A DNA stretch of 64,000 bases. It comes from Ligula intestinalis (lineage: Eukaryota; Platyhelminthes; Cestoda; Diphyllobothriidea; Diphyllobothriidae). A program made the translations under genes and the position numbers. This document shows positions 11,260 to 23,472 of the stretch, one piece after another. The stretch lies in assembly GCA_036362985.1 (NCBI GenBank), contig JAYGXS010000005.1, positions 50,162,059 to 50,226,058 on the forward strand, read 5' to 3'. Each line of letters starts with the position of its first letter. The stretch's first letter is position 1. The notes under the pieces were generated by a model. That model did no database searches, had not been told where the DNA came from, and saw only the letters and a program-made list of their open reading frames with translations.

Positions 11260-13079
11260 TAATTTAAAATTCCACGGAAGTGATTAGGGAGGAACGAACT
11301 GCGCCTCCTTCTCACCTGCAAATTGCATGACTGACACGGTTTAAAACCTAAATCAAGCTGAAAAGAGTTAGGTTAAATTGGGACACGTTGTTCTTTATCG
11401 CTCCTTATACGCACATCTGATTAAAATCTTTCCCGTTTTTTGTATATCCTGTGTAGTAGTCTGGCCTTTCATTCTTGTTTAACTCCGCTTTCTTTAAGTA
11501 CCCTCGTTGCTTTTAAGCCGATATTTCTATATCGCTTAAGCTGCATTTCAAAAACCGTCGATAAGATTAAAACACAACAACGTAGCCTTTACTCTGTTTT
11601 GCTTCAAATCCCACTCAGACCGAGACGTTTATCATATTTTTAGCAGAATTATTAACATTATCTTCAGCATATATATATGCGATAAGGGGACGGAGTTGAA
11701 CAATGTGTCACGAAATGTATGACGTCGGTAAATTCCGCATGTTTTCAATTATTCATATGTACTTTTGTTAGGCACGACGCCCACATCCGTCTTTAATTGT
11801 TGTGTTAGTGTCTTCTCATTGGAGAATACGAAGGCAGAGTATAAATGGCAGGTGGTGCATGCGTAATTAACAAATATTAAACTACACCATCCTATTGTGT
11901 AAAGTATTTGATCAGTGCTTGAGCTGAATATCACGAAAATACGAAGAAACCAGCACACATCTTGCAAACACTGCGTTCTACGAAACACGAATTTTAGCAG
12001 ACATGCTGCAACGATGTGCTTTTCTGGTTTTTGCCACTTTCATGTTTTCTTATTTTTATTAGCATTTGTGTCTGACAGATGGTAGGTTCTTTAAGTTCTG
12101 GTAAATTTGTAGTCTGTAGGCAAGCAGAATGCAAGCCATATTGTCTCCTTGCCTAATTATATATTGTTTATACATTAAATTCTTATGAGAATGGGGATTA
12201 TTATACGCCAGCTATTAGACAAGTTATTATGCAGTCGCTCCTATAGCACTTTGACAATTTCGCCTTCAGTAAAATCTGGAATAACTTTTTGTTTTTTTAT
12301 TGGTCCTGTAAAGCTTCAAGAAACTCTGACTTGTAAAAAAACACATTTAGAAGCAGTCATACGGATTAATTCATTAATGGAACATAGACAGGCGTGTGGG
12401 GTTCTTTGGAATTCGGTTTAGTTGCAATAAGTGTCTAACCAACCTAGCGTGCCTTACACAAAACCAAGTGTGAACGCCCTGATCTGTGAACCAATAAAGG
12501 AATAACAAATTTAATCGAAAATTTAAAAAATCAGTCCATTTATGAAACATTTTTCGATGGATAATTTAAAAGTTAAATGAACTCTGTGTTAATTTTACTT
12601 CCATACTAGCAGCAACTGTTTTCTTCTTTTTTCTAATTTGATTAATGAGCGTGTTTTAGCCACTTAACATACAGTCGGTGTCAAAGTAAATTTTTAGCAC
12701 TGAGTTCTTCAAGCTTCAAGGAGTTTAGTTGCCATATGCGGGTATCAGCGTTTGTTGGTATCTAAAACCATGTTCATTTCGGTCGAGAGCAAGGGAATAT
12801 GATTAACGGCGATTTCCAATAACCAGGTTATGCTTGACAAGAAATAAAATGGTTGGTTACATCTTTTCGTGAACTAGTGCATCTATCTTGCAAATTTTCC
12901 ATGAGTCAACAATTATAAAACCTTAGAAAAAGAATACGGAAATCATCAAGGTACATTTCTTCAGTCAAAATATTTTGAACATAATGCCATTATTTGATAC
13001 ATTTTTTTCGGAATATTATCCTATTAAGTCTGGCATCATTTCGATTGCTTTCAATGTCTTGATTGATAAGTTGATCAAT
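11260..13079. other. no recognisable feature
   Basis: AT-rich, non-coding as far as can be read. Frames of 67-79 codons here lack any family signature. Confidence 0.5.
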
Positions 13080-13790
13080 TGTGTTTCCCAGCGGCAAACT
13101 TACGTGTACTCTTCAATAACCCCCCTTTCTATGAATGGACGGTAAAGACAGACTACCGTTTCAGACCACATACTTGTGCATCTATTCGTTCACCTGTTCT
13201 TGAGGAGCAGGCTATATGGGCCGAACGATGTGACCTTTGGATAAGATAATACGCGAGCACACACCAGCCTGGTTCATAAAAGGTGAGAATAGATTGATCT
13301 CAAGCTCAATCCTCGCTCACCTAATTGGCATAAACTACCAAGTGGACGCGAAAGAAGTATTTCGGGTCATATTCTGCACTCTAACACACTATTCCAAAGG
13401 CCTGCGTAAACCGTTGTTAGTCACAGCAGAGGCAGTGGCAATCCAGTTAGCAAAACCCACTTTATGCTGTCAAAAGGCGCTAGTACAAACCATCTGCCTC
13501 CCTTGGCTGACTGCACGCGGAAATCCAACATCTTATGAAGAGAAGGCGTCTAAAAACACACAAAACGAAGCCACTGAGAACAGCTAAGCGCAAGCTACGG
13601 GGCTGGAATACAGGCATCTACTTACTGACCGTGAGAACATCCCACCTGTCTTCCCTACACATCGCTACCAACATCCTACCTACACGGGCGCCTGCATTCA
13701 GGAGACGAGGAAAAACCCAGATTCTTAATTACACCCACCAACCTAACAACACGCTTTCTCCCCCCCCCCCCAACCTGACAATTACATAAA
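13080..13790 (+). pseudogene. PLE family B fragment: GIY-YIG endonuclease end
   Basis: A relic of the C-terminal region of a Penelope-like polyprotein. It begins with AANLRVLFNNPP (about 13090), then in another frame KDRLPFQTTYLCIYSFTCS, stop, GAGYMGRT, which is the CxC...GYIGRT motif of the GIY-YIG domain with a stop in place of the second cysteine region. REHTPAWF and the helical HLIGINYQVDAKEVFRVI block follow. The end is AEAVAIQLAKPTLCCQK with LPWLTARG, where the conserved glutamate of the fold lies in AEAVAI. The 116-residue frame 13237-13587 is the longest intact piece. A C-rich tail with a poly-C run closes it near 13770. The frame breaks mean it is dead. It is related to 18640-19820 and 43075-43490, not to family A. 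Confidence 0.75.
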
Positions 13791-13799
13791 CGCTGCAAT

Positions 13800-14922
13800 T
13801 AACTGAACATTTAAATTCCCCATGTCATGTACCGGCCTGATGGTCAATGACCGAAAACAATTGGTTGCCATTGTGAGTTTTATATCGCAAAATGGGAATT
13901 TTCGCAGAATTTTGTTTCTGTTAGACGTTTACGCCAAAACCTTTAATTTTAGATTACATAAAGAGCATATACCGAAAAAAGGTTTTTAGATATTAGTCAT
14001 TATAATGCTAAGCCATGTTGCTTATTTTAAAAAATGCCCTTAAACTGCTTACCACATTGTCGAAAAGAAATAAAGTATGCCAATTAACTCGGATATTGTT
14101 ATTCATAACATGAATAAATAAACTTCAATCAATAGGTTCCTCACGTGCCTTTTTAGGTACTTGGCTGATTAATTTCTGTGTATACTTACGTTTTCCAACG
14201 AAATTTCACAGCTAAATTGGAGACTTTTGACAATTTCCTTAATTTACCTTAAGATATACGATTCAATTTCACTGAAAATGAAATATCTTACTTTTCTCCT
14301 TATGGAAGATAATTTTCTGCATAAGTTGATTAATTGCACGATCTGTTATAAGATTGCACATGCAAAAACGACTGACCATATATGGCTATTTTTTAAACAC
14401 TTTTTATACTTTTGTCTGCTCCGTTTCTTTATAATGCACAAGCGGAACGTATAGTTTACAAAAACATATATTTCGACCTGACTAACATTTCAAAGCCCTA
14501 CTTTACATCACCTGCACGGTAACATATATATTGTAAGGTTGGCTTATGCGCTCTTAGCTATCGGTGAAATAAAAAACATTTGCCATCCAAACTTATTAAT
14601 GCACCTTTTGACGAAAAACTTAACAGAATAGCCAAATATAATTTTAAAAACTTTTTTTTGCAAATTAATGTAATTTCTTAAACTTGGCTTCACTTCCATT
14701 TCAGCAACATCGAAAAAACTTTTCCAGTTCTGGTAGAGAATATGATTCCATCTTTTTTACTTATTCTGATATTTGGTCATAGCACAATGCATACTAATAA
14801 ACATTTTGGGCAGGCGCTTACTTGGTAGTGCACATTTTTTTCTAATTTATATTTAATGCCTACTCCAACGCTTCGCGTAAGACAAAAACTTGCGCAATTT
14901 TACATGCGATATCACTCTTACG
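13800..14922. other. no gene; dispersed repeat copy at 14380-14475
   Basis: AT-rich sequence. The block at 14380-14475 matches 8151-8255. Nothing else is recognised. Confidence 0.5.
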
Positions 14923-15050
14923 ACCCTTAACTTATCCTTATCCTTACCCTTACCCTTACCCTAAAGCTTAGCCTAACCCTAAACTTTATCCTTACACTAA
15001 CCCTAACCCTTACCATGAAACTAACCCTTACTATAACCCTTACCCTAACA
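14923..15050. repeat. interstitial telomere-like tract
   Basis: About 125 bp of CCCTTA and CCCTAA hexamers with some 5- and 7-base variants, e.g. CCTTACCCTTACCCTTACCC (14942-14961) and CTAACCCTAACCC. The C-rich strand is shown, which corresponds to TTAGGG/TAAGGG, the flatworm telomere type. The degeneracy points to an old internal tract and not a chromosome end. Confidence 0.85.
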
Positions 15051-15459
15051 AAAATCAATTTTGCAGGCATTTAAGTATAAATAAGAACATTTGTGCGCTA
15101 CCAAGGAATGTCCTGCCACATTTTGTTTCTCTTGTATCCTATAGCATAGGAGACTTCCTTGATATAAACGTACTCATAAATTAGCCAAAATAAGTGCTAT
15201 TTCGCTCCACAACTTTAACTAAGGCGGCAGTTTTGCAAACTAGAGTCTTTCTTATCATTAAATCTACTCAGTTGATAAAATAACCTGTCAAATATGTGCT
15301 TAACTGTCAATTTAAATTTCGCCATGAACATTGCATGCAGGACTTACGATACTGTATTGTGCGTGAAAGAACTATACGCTTTTTTCCTATAGGAGATCGT
15401 AAGCCTTAGAATATTTCAGAACCTGATTGCCACCTTATGTGCTATAGCACCCCTTTATG

Positions 15460-15930
15460 TATACCCGACCCCCTCCCAATCCAATCCCTTCCGTGAACCT
15501 GGCACTACGAATCGAGAGTGCCAGATTTAGAGAATTTTATTCCCCCAGAAAAGTACACCAAAGCAGTTCAGTTGCCCTCGAGTTTTTGTTCAGTTTCCGC
15601 GTATTTTATCTGCTGCAGCGACAGAAACCGGTGAAGTGCTAGCAACAGAAGTCACGCATTGTTGCGGGCCTGAAGAGTGTAAAACAGCACCTTCTGTCAA
15701 CCTGGGTGGAATGGGCATTTGCGCTGGTCGTTTGTCCTGCCTCTCGCCTACCCCGCCCCTCTCCGCCTGCTTCGTACAAACCCTCCGCCTAATTGAGGAT
15801 AATTCGGGCGGAAGGATGTGTGCCCGCGCCAGTAAGACCTCTGCACGCCATCTGATGGCGCTTAGATTGCGCAACGCTTTGCATAAATTGACCCCGCCTC
15901 CGCTCCTGCATAAGCAATGATTAGGCTTTG
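15460..15930. other. GC-rich patch with frames on both strands
   Basis: This is clearly richer in G+C and CpG than its surroundings. Open frames overlap on opposite strands (15636-15920 plus, 94 codons; 15590-15955 minus, 121 codons). Neither translation shows a known domain, and the open length may simply follow from low AT content. It could be a promoter/first-exon island or the body of a GC-rich transposon. No call is made between these. Confidence 0.4.
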
Positions 15931-16039
15931 TAGTAGCGTAGTGGATAAAAGCCAACTAGCAAAAAGAGCTAATGTGCCCTAATGGTTGGTACATTATAAG
16001 TAGCAAAAGAGGAATTTCCGGTGATCCAATTGCGAAAAA

Positions 16040-16135
16040 TTCGCGGCCTCCGTGGGAGTCAAACCCACACAGCAGGGGAGGGGCCTTTGCACAGCCGACG
16101 CTCTGCCATTGAGCTACTAGTGTGCCTTGCAGTAT
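16040..16135 (-). mobile_element. tRNA-derived SINE head (type 2)
   Basis: The minus strand reads TAGCTCAATGGCAGAGCG (A box, 16116-16099) and GTGGGTTTGACTCCCAC (B box within a perfect 5-bp T-arm, about 16068-16052). An oversized C-rich middle replaces the anticodon/variable region. It faces away from the related copy at 16264. Confidence 0.7.
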
Positions 16136-16263
16136 TTCTGGTGGATTCGAGATGATTTTTTAGGAAATCCTGCCTTAGAAGTCGCCTTGCTGTTCTGTAA
16201 TGCTGGTTCCCACACTAGCAGTTAGTTGGTGGGTTATATCAATCCAAGTGTAAGTAAATTCAT

Positions 16264-16400
16264 GGTGCATGGTGAGTCTCGTAGCTCAGTGGTAGAGATG
16301 TGGCTGCACAAAAGCCCCCCCTCCCCTTCTGTGTGGGTTCGATTTCTATCGAGGCCGTGAATGATTCACGATTTTTGCCAAACCTTCCTAAAAAGATAAA
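16264..16400 (+). mobile_element. tRNA-derived SINE (type 2)
   Basis: The A box TAGCTCAGTGGTAGAG starts at 16282 and the B box GGTTCGATTTC lies at 16336-16346, with a C-rich insert between them as in the 16040 copy. The downstream GAGGCCGTGAAT and CCTTCCTAAAAAGAT blocks recur after the tRNA-like head at 45960. Part of a small family with internal Pol III promoters. Confidence 0.7.
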
Positions 16401-16599
16401 TTTGATAGCGGGGTGAAGATGAATATATAGAAATAAAATCGTAATTTAGTACACAGAGATAGCATGCGAATTCATACTCGGTATGAATTTGTGGTATAAA
16501 TAGGACTTTTTAGCTGGCAAAATATGTTCTTAGTTCAAGTCCGGAACAGTTTGCGGTCTGTTTTCGAATAATCTGATATTACTTATAGTAGAGAATATG

Positions 16600-16920
16600 C
16601 AAGTTCCAGAAAGCAGTTCAGAAGAAGAGGATGCGATCACTGGAACAAGAATTTTATTCGCCTGACGTTTCGGATTCTTTCGGGAACCCTTATCATAGAT
16701 AATGTCAACATGGTTACGGTCATGCACCGATGGGGTGGGGACATGCACAGGTTGCACGGTATTTATAGTTCATAGTGGTTATCCGCGTGTTTGTGATAAT
16801 TGCTCAATTCTGTAGCCACCGCTTGGGTCTTCATTGATGCGGTACTGGTTTGAAACTTCGCGTTCGACTCACTTATTGCCACAATTGATATTTCAGCGTC
16901 AACAACTGCGTGCGACGCGA
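16600..16920 (-). repeat. PLE-type terminal unit with hammerhead remnant, left arm
   Basis: This is the reverse-complement partner of 17085-17375. Shared blocks run from ATCAATTGTGGCAAT through CCACTATGAACTATAAATAC and GCAACCTGTGCATG to GAAACGTCAGG. The hammerhead part lies at about 16705-16655. The two units diverge from a unique centre (about 16920-17085). Confidence 0.75.
16630..16705 (-). ncRNA. degenerate hammerhead motif
   Basis: Minus strand: AUGAUAA replaces CUGANGA. Stem II GGGUUC pairs with GAAUCC around CCGAAA, and GAAACGUC is intact with the self-complementary ACGU. Changes in the first box should abolish cleavage, but stem II is kept. Confidence 0.6.
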
Positions 16921-17084
16921 GCTGCTGGAGTCAGGGTTCCCAAATCCCCCAGTACATCAACAAGCGCAACGATTTGGCGATCCCATACGGTGTACTGAGA
17001 AAATTCCTGAGCAAGTGAATCAGTCACGTGAGAAGGGCCGTGCGCAATAACAACTTTGATGACATCCAGCATAATTGGCAGGCA

Positions 17085-17375
17085 ATTATCAGGCCCACAT
17101 CCGACCCTGACAAGTCAATTGTGGCAATTATTGAGTCTATCGTGAAGTGTCAAGCCAGTACTGCAAGCGGAGGCTACAAAAGTGATAAATTATCACATAT
17201 ACGTGGATGACCACTATGAACTATAAATACCATGCAACCTGTGCATGACTCCACCCCATACGCGTATGAACATGAGTCTGTTATCCTCACCTATGGTAAA
17301 TTGAAACGTCAGGTAAAAAAATCTTGTTTCAAAGATCGCATCCTATTCATCTGAATCTGATCTTACTTCAAACAT
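17085..17375 (+). repeat. PLE-type terminal unit with hammerhead remnant, right arm
   Basis: It is homologous to the reverse complement of 16600-16920. Its hammerhead part (about 17285-17315) is badly eroded: only TTGAAACGTCAGG is recognisable. Frames here (e.g. 17028-17210) have no signature. Confidence 0.7.
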
Positions 17376-17598
17376 TGCAACGAAATAAAAAACGTCTTAG
17401 GTAAAGGGACATTAAATTCATTCTGAAATTATATTCATTCTGTCAATAAAATGTTTATGCAAGCTATAGATTCACTGTGTATTTGCATCGAGGGTTTTCT
17501 TACGTCTGGATATTTTAAGTCATCTTACTTCTGGAAGTTAACAGCTTTACGAATTGTTGCGTTCAATCTGGAAAGCAGGCATCCCAAGAAATGTTATC

Positions 17599-17805
17599 TC
17601 AAGAAAAGGCGTCCCCTAGGAAAATGAGGAAATGTTTTCAGTAAATTTTTGACCCTGAATCCTCAGGTCGTTTTAAGGCTTGAGAAGAGTTTGCAAATGT
17701 GTATTCTTTGCACATTTTTCTCAAGTCTACCGACGACCTGGGGATCCAGTGTCGAACATTTCCAAATATATTTTCCTCATTTGCCAAAATGACATCTTTC
17801 CTTGA
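17599..17805. repeat. 207-bp imperfect palindrome (foldback element)
   Basis: Two ~100-bp arms of almost equal length. The left holds TCAAGAAAAGGCGTC, AAATGAGGAAAT and CAGGTCGT in that order; the reverse complement of the right reads TCAAGGAAAGATGTC, AAATGAGGAAAA and CAGGTCGT at matching spacing. The centre is near 17702. It resembles a MITE or foldback core; no target duplication was found. Confidence 0.75.
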
Positions 17806-18639
17806 AACTTTTACGAATAGTCCGTATATTCACGAATTATGTCGGTCTCAATACTGCCCGATGTAGTGCCTAAAATGATTAAGACCTCTATAAGTTATTA
17901 ATTTTGGGGTAAACGTCACTGCCTTGATTAGTTTGCTACGGCTTCTTTAATCAAAAAAACCTTACAATAGCAGTAATGGAAGCATGTGGCTTTCAATGCT
18001 GTCATCACTGACGCCAAAACCATCCTTTACTTGTGTTTTACTTAACGCAGTTTGGTGTTCTGCCAAATTAAATGTTTATATTGAAACTGCGCAGGACGCG
18101 TCAATATACCGGTGTCAGTTTTTTGGTGTTCAGGTTTTTTTCTGAAGCCGAGTTCAATAAGACTCAGATGGAGCAAATGTGCAAAGTATTTCGTTGATAG
18201 TAAGAAATCCAATTTAAACTTGTTTCCAGCTTCTGCAACTCAAAGAATCTAAAATTCAAATAGACACCGTTGAGTACCGGCCTCACAAGCATCAGTTAAG
18301 TGCTCGCTAGACACAGCAGAGGACACATAAACATTTTATCCCCCCGGAATACTGAAGAAACCCCTTGAGTTTGTTGTAGCTTTGAACTACTGTTGGTTGC
18401 ATGAATTCACGAACAATCCTGATTTGTCTTGCACAGGGACCATGTGAAAATATGTGCTGGGTAAGGATTTTTTATGTAGAAATTTACTAGGCTGGTTCTG
18501 TCGTTGATTAAAAACCGTTCCGTTTTCTGTAAAAATCCTACTTTACGATTAGGAATTCATACTAACAAACAACTCTTGTTGAGTATGCATTTTCAGGCTT
18601 GTACAATAATGTTCGCACAGTCGGATGTTTGGCTAAGTG
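17806..18639. other. no recognisable feature
   Basis: AT-rich sequence between the palindrome and the PLE relic. Confidence 0.4.
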
Positions 18640-19820
18640 AGGCAAACTGCTTGAACCAGAGCCTTTTGTCAGCTAAGTGAGTTTTGCTTAACGAATTGTC
18701 ACCGCTTTGGCGGGGACTAGCAACAATTTGCGTAGACTTTTAGAGTAGTTTGTCAGCACGTGATGTAGGATATGAAAGGCCTCTCTAGCCTCAACTTGGT
18801 GGTTCTTAGCTATCAAGTGTGGGAGGATTGAATTTAAGATCGATCGACTCTGTCCTTTTCCGAGCCAAGATGGCATGTGTTTGCGGACTCTCCTGCCGGA
18901 CATTGCGTTGTTCGGCCAATGTATCCCGTTTCACAGGAGCACGTGAAGAACTAAATGCACATGGATGTCGCCTGAAACGCTAGTCGGTCTTAACCTCCCA
19001 TCCGTAGAAGGGGAGATTTGGTGAAGAATACGCATGGTTTTTACCGCTTGGAATGCACTCGTGACTGTTACTCTCCGACGTGGCCTCACCAGTTCGCTTG
19101 CTGCGTCTCCTGGAAGAGGTAGCGTTATGAATAAACCTTTTTTTCTGCTATTGCAAATGCAGCCTTTACGACACGCTCCTTGATATTTTTGTAAATGAAC
19201 CTTTTGGGATAGCCACTTTCGCGGAGTGTGTTTTTAGCTGCTGCAATTCTACTTTCGCTGTTACAAAAGAGCAGTCGTGTCCTATTCTGGCTGCTTATCC
19301 TTGGACTGAGTTTCGTTTGAGAGTAAGCAGAACAAAACTGCTTAACTTTATGTATTTCCCCGTCCAAGTTGTATTTCTGCATATTTGACGTTGTTCTGAA
19401 CCGTCCTCTAGTCTATGTAAAAGAATAGTCGTTTCCCCAGTAACTTTTATTACTGTATGGGACTGGTTACACTTTTTAACCAGGCCATCAATATCAATGG
19501 TCTTACGTTATAGGCAAACGATATCATCTACCTATCGACCAAAGGAATCAAATGCATTGCTAGTCTCTTTAAGGTTCGTGTCCTCGACCATGTTCATGAA
19601 GATATTTGTGAGGAATGGTCCAAGTGATGGGTTCATTGCCCCCCTCTATTTGCCTGTATAACTAGCCATTGCAGAAAAACTGTATGTTTTGTGTTTAGCA
19701 CGCTAGTATTTCTCTTAGCGTCTCCACTGCCATTCCGATGTGGTCTTTTGTTTCCCGTTTAAAGTCCCATAAATATCCGATGTTCTGTTTTGATCTCCCT
19801 TCTGCAGTAAGTATTATCTT
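18640..19820 (-). pseudogene. PLE family B relic: RT through GIY-YIG
   Basis: This is the longest PLE in the window. Read from 19820 down, the RT segment has GMAVETLREILAC, then (after a stop) TQNIQFFCNG and LYRQIEG, then NPSLGPFLTNIFMNMVED, like the LGP..ANIFM...E motif. The catalytic YVDD box follows as stop-VDDIVCL (about 19535), tyrosine replaced by TAG. Next is a thumb/linker frame (19125-19382) ending in ESGYPKRFIYKNIKER. Then come CSCETGYIGRTTQ (GIY-YIG core, about 18945-18907) and, one frameshift later, VRKHMPSWL, HLIAKNHQVEAREAF and PAKAVTIR. Many stops and shifts make it dead, but the domain order RT then GIY-YIG is complete. Confidence 0.8.
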
Positions 19821-19829
19821 TGTCGCTAT

Positions 19830-22800
19830 TTAAATTTATGTTTAGAAACCCATCGATAAAAATAACAAAAAATCAAGCATACATTTTAGAAATTGTGTGG
19901 AAATTTCAGCAAGAGCTCATTTCATTTCAGGTGAAAAATTTCCAGAATGATTTCCTTTTACAGGAGAAAATGATTCCTAATAGACAATTACATCAGTGTC
20001 AAAAACATGTTTAGAATTAAGGGTTGTCTTTTTAAAGTAAATACAATTGCATTCAAAAAAAGATGTGGGTGAACACCCTATGGAAAGCTTATTCACGAGA
20101 ACTGGGTCCTAAAATATCGATCAGTCCTTATAAAGAACATTTCGTAATATGGAAAACATTTTCACTGCAGACATATGGTCTAGCAACTAAATGAAATGCA
20201 GCTTTTAGGTGTCGATATCATGTGAATTATTTCTTCAGTGAATCATTTTGGAAATCAGACTCCACAACATGTTTTCTATTCCATGTTTGAACTGTAGTAT
20301 AATTGAGATGGCTACTGCAGCTGCTGTAAAAGCGTCTGAGCAAATTATTTCAGGGAAATTTTCTCAAAAAATAACCTTCGATAAAGTAAATCATTTTGAA
20401 GCAGATGTGTTTCGTAGTAGTCAATGCGTTTGTTTACGCTGTATCACTTAAAACACACTGACTTTCGAAAGGTTTTAGAGTGGAAAGCTACTACCGAGGT
20501 ATAATCGGTATATTTACCGTTTGTCTAGCAATTAAAGTCGAGCTGTTCTCATTAAAAAGCAATCTAAAGTGCCGGCTTTCTTTCGGGAGTCTTGACAACA
20601 GAGAATGAGTATTTCCACTATAAGAATTTTAATGTAGAACATTTTCGTCATTAGCCCATTTTAAATTCCACCATCATTATTTATCATTTCCATTCAGATG
20701 AAGATTTTTTCAAAAAGCACAGCTGCTAACCTATTTAAATTATTTTTTGCACTTTTTTTAAATTTTACTACAATAATGATGTTATCTGAGCACTATGCTA
20801 GCCTTGTTTTGCAGGAAGTAAAATCAAATACAATTTTGTGATAGGTTCTACGATGATTGTCCATGATGTTGACAGTTACCGTTTCCGGCCCTTATGTATC
20901 GTTCGTAATCTTCCGGTGTTATCTGTTTTCCATACCAACATTTTATCTTACATTAATGAAAGAAGCTTTTGCCGAAATTTTTTTAAATTATATTTTCTTA
21001 TTAAGTAATCTCCCTCTCTGTCTTGCTCGTAGAACTCTGTCTGTCATTTGTTTTACATTAAATCATAGAAATTAACTCCTAACTGTTTTGGAACGCCAAA
21101 TGATTGGCTTTTCGAATACTTTGCATGATGTTAGCTGAGTCAAGCTTATTTAAACAGACACCTTTCTATTATTAGTCTAGTCAATTCAGATATTTTTCAA
21201 GCCGTGAACGTTGAATGCATGAAAAACACTGAAAGTCAATCTTTGATAGAACTGAATGCAGCTACTCGCAATCACTTAAGAAAACGCATATATAAAAAGC
21301 ATTTACTGCTGAAAAATATACCCATGTAATAATATTATTGATAGTTAATCGTGTTTAATCAACCAAAGCCAATACGTTTTCTCATTTAAGACTTAGTTGT
21401 TTGTCTTAGAGACTCACATATAAAGGCGGAACAGTATTAAATGGCAGTGGTCCATGTGGTCCATGCACTTAGCTTCTTAGGCCGCTTATCTTTTGTTGGC
21501 TAAGAGCATAACATTGACATGCAACATGAATAAGTTGGTCAATTTCGAACGTAAAGATCATGCTGTGCATTATGTTAGCTTTAAGATGAGTAAAGCCGAT
21601 TCCTTTCTGAGGTTGAAAAATAACTTGTTAAAATAAAAGCGTCTCTGCGGGTAGATAACTTGCTGTCTTTGAAATCTGCACAGGGTATTTGAGCTTCAAT
21701 CGATAGATTTGCCTGCTAAGCAAATAGGAGATAGTCAATCGTGTGCGTGGAAGTCTTTTCGTGACGAAATGCCAAAGACCGGTGTCAGCCATTGCAAATT
21801 TATTGCTGTGTCTTCAGGCTATAGATCCACAGTCAATAAGGTGTACATTTCCATAAAAAACCGATTCACTCTCCTTTTTTCATATGCGATATATTTTACT
21901 GCAGTTGATAAGTTAAGTGTACATGGAGAGTCATCAGCTTAATAAATAACAATACCTTGGGAGTTCATGCAAGCCACCCTCTGTTAGAATCTCAAATTCT
22001 CTAATCTTACCACACTATTACACAATAGGGAGATTTTTTTAATTTTTTAATTTTTTTTTAAATTAACAAAATAAATCGGCTTCAAGGTCGTGGTATTTGC
22101 TTTTCGTATTGGTTATTTTTCATGCCCGTTTACTTGTTATTTTGCAAGTGACTACTTGCTCAACCTGGATTTCAACGATTTAAATAAATATTTGATGTGC
22201 TCTCAATATATTAAGATAACGTTTAGCTCCAGTGAGTCATATATTCTGAGTCATTCGGCGAAGAAAGCGGTTATGAAATGCTTATTTGCAGACCATGGTG
22301 TAGAAACAAAGATCACTTAGAACTCTGCAGCACTCTGAAATACTGCTGGCGCCTACTGCAGGCGTCTGGATTTTGTACTAGGTGCGTATTTCCTGAGAGT
22401 ACACAGTTGACCCAAAGATGTGGGTGGCATTCACAAATGCAAGACAAATCGCGATTGCAAGTAAAAAAGTCCAATTTCCGTGACATAATATAAGTTTGTC
22501 CTATGATGCAATTGTTGACTGATCTTTCTGTACACCATGCGACTCTCTATTCATTTTATTATAATGAGCTCTTGGATTCATATTGGTTTAAAGTGAAACA
22601 ACAGTAAACATGTGTTCAAGGTAGTTGTGTTGCCCTTGTGAGGAGACCTCGGTGCTGCTTACTGGCGGTATATGTGGGGGCTGCACGGGACAATTCCTCG
22701 TTTGCTCAGACATAGTCATGGTAACCTTCATGGCGATAACAGCATGGCATATATAGAAATAGAATAATAACATCCGTCCAAAAATCCATTTTCAGAATAG

Positions 22801-22880
22801 TTCCGTAAAGAAAGTGCACAATAAAGTAAAAGGGGCACTTCAGAAATTTTGCTGAAAAAATTATCACTCACTTACGGGAT
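19830..22880. other. no recognisable feature
   Basis: AT-rich sequence, including A/T homopolymer runs near 22030-22070. Frames of 60-77 codons carry no recognisable domains. Confidence 0.5.
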
Positions 22881-22884
22881 TGTA

Positions 22885-23462
22885 TGGAATTATTGTTGGT
22901 GAGTTCGGCTCTTATTCATACATTCCCATACTCCATCAGTCACGTTCTTAAGTTTTGCGATAGCCCAGGAGTAACTTACAGACTAGCACGCATAGTCGTG
23001 CATGTGAAAACGTGAGGCTCGACCCTAAGAGACACAAGATTCAGCTTACCGCAAGTGAATATAAATGCGCTGCCTTCGGAAAAAAAATTGACTGACCTTG
23101 GTATTCGTTGTGAAGGTTGTTTGCAAGAGGTTTTCGTCAGACGTGTGAGGCTTTTGGCACAACACCCACATGATTCCCTAGAAGAGAGGGATCAACTTCC
23201 TGCCAGGTTTTACTTAAGAGAATTTTTTATAAAAGAAGATCTATAGGGAAGTAAAAGATGGGCCACGTGAAATCCGCTGTATTTCATTGACACAATTTTA
23301 TAGCATTATAATTGGTCAGTTCGGCTTTGATTTAGTCCTCTCCATTCTCCGTCGGACATGTTTTTTTAGCCCGCCAGATGTCAGATATCCTGGGAATATC
23401 TTTACTATAAACATGCACTGTCCTACATGTGAAAGCGTGAGGCTCGGCCCAGAGGAGACACA
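22885..23462. repeat. two diverged copies of one unit, ending at a gap
   Basis: Copy 1 (about 22885-23045) and copy 2 (about 23295-23462) share 'GGTGAGTTCGGCT/GGTCAGTTCGGCT', then GCATGTGAAAACGTGAGGCTCG (second copy ACATGTGAAAGCGTGAGG) and GAGACACA, in order, about 410 bp apart. The second copy runs straight into the N run, so more units may have been collapsed. Confidence 0.6.
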
Positions 23463-23472
23463 NNNNNNNNNN
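23463..23472. other. assembly gap (10 N)
   Basis: Ten unresolved bases. The size is probably nominal. It falls inside a repeated sequence. Confidence 0.98.

Noticed and set aside
16040..16400. True tRNA genes
   Set aside because: Pol III boxes and arms are present, but a long C-rich insert replaces the anticodon region and related copies occur elsewhere, so SINE is the better call.
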